NCBI GenBank assembly: GCA_905116865.2 | Contig: CAJHNH020005002.1 | Span: forward strand, 323,885-387,884 | Reading direction: 5' to 3' | DNA length: 64,000 bases | Origin: Candidula unifasciata | Taxonomy: Eukaryota > Mollusca > Gastropoda > Stylommatophora > Geomitridae | Program-made: the position numbers and the translations under genes | The notes under the pieces: generated by a model | The model's input: the letters and a program-made list of their open reading frames with translations, nothing else | Told to the model about the DNA's origin: nothing | Database searches by the model: none | In this document: positions 58,854-64,000 of the stretch, piece by piece | How positions within the stretch are numbered: the stretch's first letter is position 1 | Layout: each line of letters begins with the position of its first letter

Positions 58854-59394
58854 CATGCATACCTACCAGACATTTAAACATAAACACACACACACTCATA
58901 TACCCATATTCGTACATATACATACACACTCATACATCTACAAATTTCTTTTTATAGAGATGACACTTTCTCATGATAGTAATGTAAATTTAAAACAATT
59001 TAAAAGAGAACACTAAAGATCCGTACTTCAGTCCCCCTCTCCCCCCAACTCTTCACGCGACCCAATGATGCCACGAGGTAACAAACCCAAACTGAGTCAT
59101 GATGAATCTATTCAGAATTTTTCACACCCAAAAAAAAAAAAAGGGGGAGGGGGGGAATATTAGTAACCTGGATTTACATATAAGTTCTTACTTACTATAG
59201 GAACGACATCTGGTTGTACATGTTGGTTACCAGCTTATGGGATAGTAATATGGTTGCACATGTAAGTTGTTACAATTTTGTTACAAGGACTCAGTCTCTG
59301 TACAACTAAAAGACACTCTACGCGAAACACACTGCTCACAGTGCTGCATCAAGCACTCAGATCAGTGGCTTAAGCAGGGAAACCATAGCCTGTA

Positions 59395-59690
59395 TGTGCT
59401 CTTTCCAATCCGTTGTATCAGTTAGTCTTCCTTTGTCAAGACTGTTATTGATATGGTCGTTGCATTTACTTTGTTGTCATCCTCTTGATCCTTGTCAACT
59501 GCATTTCTCCAACAAATTATGACAGTTGGTGCCAGGGCATTCTCGTTGGATGGACGAACAACTGTTGCTCCCTAATTAACTGTATGACTCTTGTCAGGTC
59601 TACTGTTCTGCCATTTTCATGATTTTTAATTTAATTTCTCATAGTTACTCCAACGGCTCTTCAAAGACGTTTAAAAAAAAAAATAACACT
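59395..59690 (-). mobile_element. LINE C-terminal remnant
   Basis: 'gccagggcattctcgttgga' and flanking blocks match the 27224-27600 family in the same orientation ('accagggcattcttgttagg'). Heavily decayed. Confidence 0.5.
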
Positions 59691-60044
59691 TTGTTTCTGT
59701 TAGTGCCGTCTGAATATTTGTAACATCAGTCATGGGCATACACTACTTGAAAAATTATTCTCCTAAATTTATTCAAATATTTAATTGCCGTAGCTTGTCC
59801 AGGACCAAACAACACGATTTCATAGGTCTTATCCCTATCACCCACTTTTGTTTTCTAAGACAGTTAAACCAAGAATCATTTTTCAAAATTTTTAGTCGTT
59901 TTTGTTTTTTGTTTTGTTTGTTTAGTCTTCTTAAAGTTTTATTTATCAAGTTTTCTTTGAGTAGTCTTTATAATTATTTGTTGATACATTTCCTATTATT
60001 TCAAATATATTATAATATATTTATTTGCCATTCAGCACAGGAAA

Positions 60045-60320
60045 GTCCTAGATGCGATAGAATCTGCCCAGGAAGCACAGCAATTCAAGAAAGTGATGGG
60101 TTACACAATTATTATGGAAAGTAATGGCAAGATATGAAGTAAGCGAACACCTCATCGAAGTGTGAAAAAGTTTGTACAGGGATTGTAGAAGTGTAGTTAG
60201 AATAAATCAGGGAACATCTCATCCATTCACAGTGACATCTGGAGTAAGACAGGGGTGTGTCTTATCACAACTGCTGTTTATCACCTACATCGACAGTATA
60301 TGCAAGAATGCCAAGCCCAT
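60045..60320 (+). pseudogene. LINE reverse-transcriptase fragment
   Basis: Translation NQGTSHPFTVTSGVRQGCVL, SQLLFITYIDSI covers the GVRQGC reverse-transcriptase block; the catalytic FADD block is gone. Confidence 0.75.
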
Positions 60321-60449
60321 GAATAAATGGTCGAGGCGGCCAGAAGACCTAGAAACAGAACCTTATATCTCCCTCGACACCCACAGTGGTAAAAGAGGAA
60401 GTGAAGAAGAAGAAGAAGATGGGTTACACACAATTCGACTGACGCGGCC

Positions 60450-61080
60450 TAGGCATGGAAAAGTCAGATGGTGGTCCAAAGCCTCAGCCAAAGACCGCAA
60501 ACATGGTGATACAGCAAGTAAGGGACACCGGAAACGAGACTAGGGACCAGAAAGCAGCCCAACAATCGCAGCAAGGCTAATGTATCGGCCTAGAGGGCGC
60601 CATACAACGAATATTCACATGGGGTGAGATCTGGCGAATGGTCTCGCTGCCCCTGAGCTTTGTCTTAAGATCTGCTTACGACGTTTTACCCTCTGGCGCC
60701 AACATGGTCAAATGGTGACCACCGACTAGTCAAGTCCACTTTGCAGAGCTGAGCAGATGCTCGAGCACATATTGTCCGCGTGCAGAAAAGCCATAGGCCA
60801 GTGACGTTGTGCTTGGCGAAACAACACAGTCCTAAAAGATTAAGTGGACTTTGTGGACCAAGCCAGGATAAGGGCCAACCTAAGGGCCAGTCCTACCGTT
60901 ACCCCCATGTGCTTCCTCAAGTCTAGGCCGATTTCTAAATTTAAAATCAACAAGGTCGCATACGCTCCATCAATACTTGAGTGTGCGAGGGACTGGTTAC
61001 TGGTTGTCGGCCTGGCTGGTTTTGAAAAGTACCCAGAGTCAATCCGGAAACCGGTCTGAGACCAGACATAGTTCTTCACT
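60450..61080 (+). pseudogene. Decayed LINE C-terminal end with zinc-knuckle-like motif
   Basis: Across frames: 'CRAEQMLEHILSACRKAIGQ' near 60736, WRNNTVLKD, then VDQARIRANLRASPT near 60850. The 'C...E....HIL..C' motif is common near the end of LINE ORFs. Confidence 0.6.
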
Positions 61081-61161
61081 CTGCGGGAAAATTCAGCATT
61101 CTTCTTATTATTATTGTTGATGCTTTCTTATTATTTCAAACATATTATTAAATTTATTTGC

Positions 61162-61173
61162 TATTCAGCATAG

Positions 61174-61225
<52 letters not shown>
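61162..61225. repeat. (TTA)n microsatellite
   Basis: About 21 TTA units. Confidence 0.93.
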
Positions 61226-61226
<1 letters not shown>

Positions 61227-61299
61227 GCTCGTATACTTGTATTATATACCTGATCACAAAATCCATTCTTTTTTTTCTGCCTGCAGTCCTTGCCGTTTG

Positions 61300-61560
61300 G
61301 GGTTGGTAGTCAGTGTAGTCAGTGTAATCAACAGCGTTCTGTCTCGTGTAGTTTCAATACACAGATGATCTTCCATGTATCCTTTCTCTAGGTCTATCTC
61401 TGCCTCGTGAACTTTCAATACACAGATGATCTTCCATGCCATATTGTTCAGTATCTTCACTCTAGGTCTTTCTCTGTCTCGTTCACCCTCCTACTGTCCC
61501 ACCCTCACGATGTACTCCAGATGTCTCTTTGGCTTCTATTATGTTCTCTTAAAAAATATA
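61300..61560 (-). mobile_element. LINE C-terminal remnant with internal duplication
   Basis: 'acacagatgatcttccatg' occurs at about 61360 and 61418. The block matches 33855-34000 ('aaatgatcttccatgccatg'). Confidence 0.55.
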
Positions 61561-62166
61561 TGTGTTGTATGGAGCGCCACCACCCAGTGTTTTCTTCGTG
61601 ACGGTGCCTCTGCCTACGCTAGTTTCTTGTGAAAAGCAAGTGAATAACACGACAGCATCTTTCACAGGAAAAAGGATTTATCGAAAATTAAGCAAAGAGA
61701 TAATTTTTATAAGTTCGTGTATCTAACTTTGGTAATTGTGTCTAGAGGCACACTAACCACACAGAACAGGCATGAGGATTGCATAGTGGGGCACAGAGAG
61801 CAAGTATGAATAGCGGCCTCTCAATACAAACGCTATAAAGATAGCATCGTGTAAAGCAAGTATTTACCCGGGCATTTTACAACAATATTATTACACTCCA
61901 GTTACTGAAGAGCAAATAGTGACCGGCGCCAATGGCTCCAAACAAGTGTATGTCACCGAAAAAGATCACATAAAGAAAACATTCTCTTGATGTTTGTTCG
62001 GCTATTACAGACTTTCTTCATATTTTTATGTGTAGAATGTGAAGTCTGAATTGAAAAGGCACACCTGACATGAAGATTCGCGTCTTATTGAAGAAATGGG
62101 ATAGGCCTAATTGGCTGTGATATTTTATTAGTGTGGAGAATTTATGTAGTCACGATTTATGACATA

Positions 62167-62171
<5 letters not shown>

Positions 62172-62222
<51 letters not shown>
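62172..62222. repeat. (TA)n microsatellite
   Basis: About 25 TA units followed by CA/TACG-rich sequence. Confidence 0.95.
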
Positions 62223-62225
<3 letters not shown>

Positions 62226-62439
62226 CACGCACACACACATACGTATACACACACTCATACATACATACGTATACTCAAGCAAATAACAGAATTCAAGCAT
62301 ATAGAACGCATAATATCCTGTAATTGAAGAATCGCAGCAAAAATGGATCACAGACGTAAGAAGGCAAATCAAATCATTCGACATATGTCACATATGTCAC
62401 AAATGTTGCTGAACAAACATGTAACAATTGACACCAGCT

Positions 62440-62655
62440 GGACACTATTCTATGCAGAACTGTTACTAACATTGTGTCATGAGTGCCAAACGTGGACATT
62501 GACAACAGAAGACAGATGAAACAAGAGAAATTAAAATGTTTATGGCGAATCTTGAATGTAACTTGAAGAGAGAGAATCAAGAACAACAACACCAGGAACA
62601 AAGCTGCTACAGAACCATTATTAACCTACATCAATAGACATCAAATCAAAAGGTT
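62440..62655 (+). mobile_element. LINE C-terminal remnant
   Basis: CQTWTLTTEDR, then INRHQIKRFGCA, correspond to the 'SETWTLTK...' and 'QLKWFGH' blocks of RTE-like tails. Confidence 0.55.
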
Positions 62656-62693
62656 TGGGTGTGCGTCAAGACTATAATAAGACAGTAAGAAGT

Positions 62694-62962
62694 AAAGTAA
62701 GGGACTCATTTTCACGCCATTAGGCGTATAGGGCATATAGGGCTAGACCTATATTTGTAAAGACCAATCGGCAAAAGATGGGGTGATGTGGTCAGCATTA
62801 CGCCAGCCGCCTTTGCTTTCCGGAACTGCACCCGGTACCCATTCAAGCCTGGGTCGACCTGATAACCAAGGTCATTTTTGACAATGGTACGGCTCCGCCA
62901 GGGAGCGAATCTATGACCTTGAGATCCGCGGCGAGCGTCCAGCCGCTCGGCCTCGGTGACCC
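62694..62962 (-). mobile_element. S1 SINE, near full length
   Basis: 'gggctagacctatatttgta', 'gatgtggtcagcattacgcc', 'aagcctgggtcgacctgata', and GGGGGTCACCGAGGCCGAGC as minus-strand head. Confidence 0.82.
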
Positions 62963-63180
62963 CCATCATAGGACAGTTCACCACAGAAGCCATGTCTCAC
63001 AGACATAATGGAAGCACATCCTGAGTTCAACAACGCAAGCATTGAACATATGGAATATCCGAGGCTGTAAATACGAGTACATACGTATCACATATCAAGG
63101 CTCTCATCCAATGCCTCTTTAAAATATAACGGTAAGAAGCAACACAGGACTAGAGAGGAAGATCTGATAACATAATGTTG

Positions 63181-63185
<5 letters not shown>

Positions 63186-63242
<57 letters not shown>
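63186..63242. repeat. (TA)n microsatellite
   Basis: About 28 TA units; it carries the left target-site copy of the following LINE. Confidence 0.95.
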
Positions 63243-63245
<3 letters not shown>

Positions 63246-63609
63246 AAGAAGATCTGAAATGCTATAGAACGATTCTCAAAATATCTACTACAAAGAAGAG
63301 GATAAATATTGACATCCTAAAAGATCTGAACATCAAGGAAGATTGGCTAATAAACAGCATTCTTTCTCAGAAGCTGAAATATTTTGGTCATATCAAGCGA
63401 CACGACGGATTAGAACAAATTATAGCAGAAGGCATGGTACCAGGAAGGAGGGGCAGGGGCAGACCGACACGAAGATGGGCACAGGATATTAGTGACTCCT
63501 TGAGTATGAAAGTACATGAGGCGGGAGAACTGGCGAGAGACCGAATTTCTTTCAGGCAGACTTTGATGAGAGCGACGTTCTGCAAAGGACCTGCTACATG
63601 ATGATGATA
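63246..63609 (+). mobile_element. 5'-truncated LINE 3' end inserted into a TA repeat
   Basis: Open frame reads EDLKCYRTILKISTTKKRIN, KEDWLINSILSQKLKYFGHI, GRRGRGRPTRRWAQDISDSL, SMKVHEAGELARDRISFRQT, then stop and a GAT tail. atatatataaag flanks it (63234-63245, 63610-63621). The coding part is uninterrupted, so it is young. Confidence 0.82.
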
Positions 63610-63734
63610 ATATATATAAAGACATAAGAAGACAGTCAGATAATACTCTTAAAAGCCGTAATGTTACTGAAGGCTGTTATCAGAACGGATTGATGCTGTT
63701 GATCACGACATGTGAAGGAGTATGTATGATTGTC

Positions 63735-63830
63735 ACTATACACACATACACACACACAAACAGACACACACTCACACACAACACTCTCTCACACACACAC
63801 TCACACACTCTCTCTCTCACACACACAGGT
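63735..63830. repeat. CA/TC-rich microsatellite
   Basis: Runs of CACACA and TCTCTC with interruptions. Confidence 0.9.
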
Positions 63831-64000
63831 GGCGGAGCAGCAAATTATCCTCCTCCGCACAGGACTACATTTTACACCAGGCCGTTGTAACCGTGACGGG
63901 TGCCCTAATTATAACTTTTGGGGAGATTGAACTGCTATCTAGGATTGGAAGTTTTGGTCTGTCATGCAGGTGGAGACGTTGTAATCTCAGATGTTGTTGT

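Overview
The window is eukaryotic and animal. It carries one recognisable protein-coding gene in a sea of retrotransposon fragments, SINE-like elements, minisatellites and microsatellites. The gene is a Friend-of-GATA (FOG/ZFPM, fly u-shaped) transcriptional cofactor on the + strand. The repeat load (many 3' ends of non-LTR retrotransposons with reverse-transcriptase or RNase H coding remnants, short tandem tails, several dispersed SINE-like families) and the long introns suggest a repeat-rich invertebrate, most plausibly a lophotrochozoan such as a mollusc. That placement is inference; nothing here fixes the species.

Layout. 1-20.7 kb: repeats only. Main items are LINE 3' ends (1760-2225, 3430-4691, 8000-8660, 14580-14850, 15985-16085, 18010-18145), a TATG/TG microsatellite (5540-6021), a 57-bp tandem array (6131-6472), a G run followed by roughly 780 nt of nearly pure A (11446-12263), and a 45-bp minisatellite of about 37 units (18211-19888). 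If the FOG promoter and first exon lie in this window I could not identify them. 20.7-46.96 kb: the FOG gene from an internal exon to its stop and 3' UTR. Five coding exons (20742-21592, 37400-37520, 39138-39359, 40646-40813, 42436-46064) join with fully compatible phases and encode 1,662 complete codons plus the stop. The 15.8-kb first visible intron holds LINE, SINE and minisatellite debris; the three short introns (1.3-1.6 kb) hold SINEs, some in inverted pairs around small exons. 46.96-64 kb: no gene recognised. It holds a 49-bp array (49972-50345), a long 37-bp satellite (52757-56745) broken by two inserts of unknown type, more LINE fragments, SINEs, and TA, TTA and CA microsatellites.

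How it fits together. The first visible FOG exon is acidic/serine-rich and opens a PR-like domain. That domain is completed by the next two exons. The fourth exon carries the first C2HC finger. The large last exon carries ten more finger-like motifs, a PLDLT motif of the kind that binds CtBP, a basic nuclear-localisation-like segment and several SUMO consensus sites. The protein should act in the nucleus as a GATA-factor partner and corepressor.

Three dispersed SINE-like families recur and are called here S1 (about 270 bp, tRNA-like head), S2 (about 190 bp, no clear Pol III head) and S3 (ends in a short AAG/A-rich tail). These names are mine. All repeat boundaries are by eye and approximate unless a target-site duplication is given.
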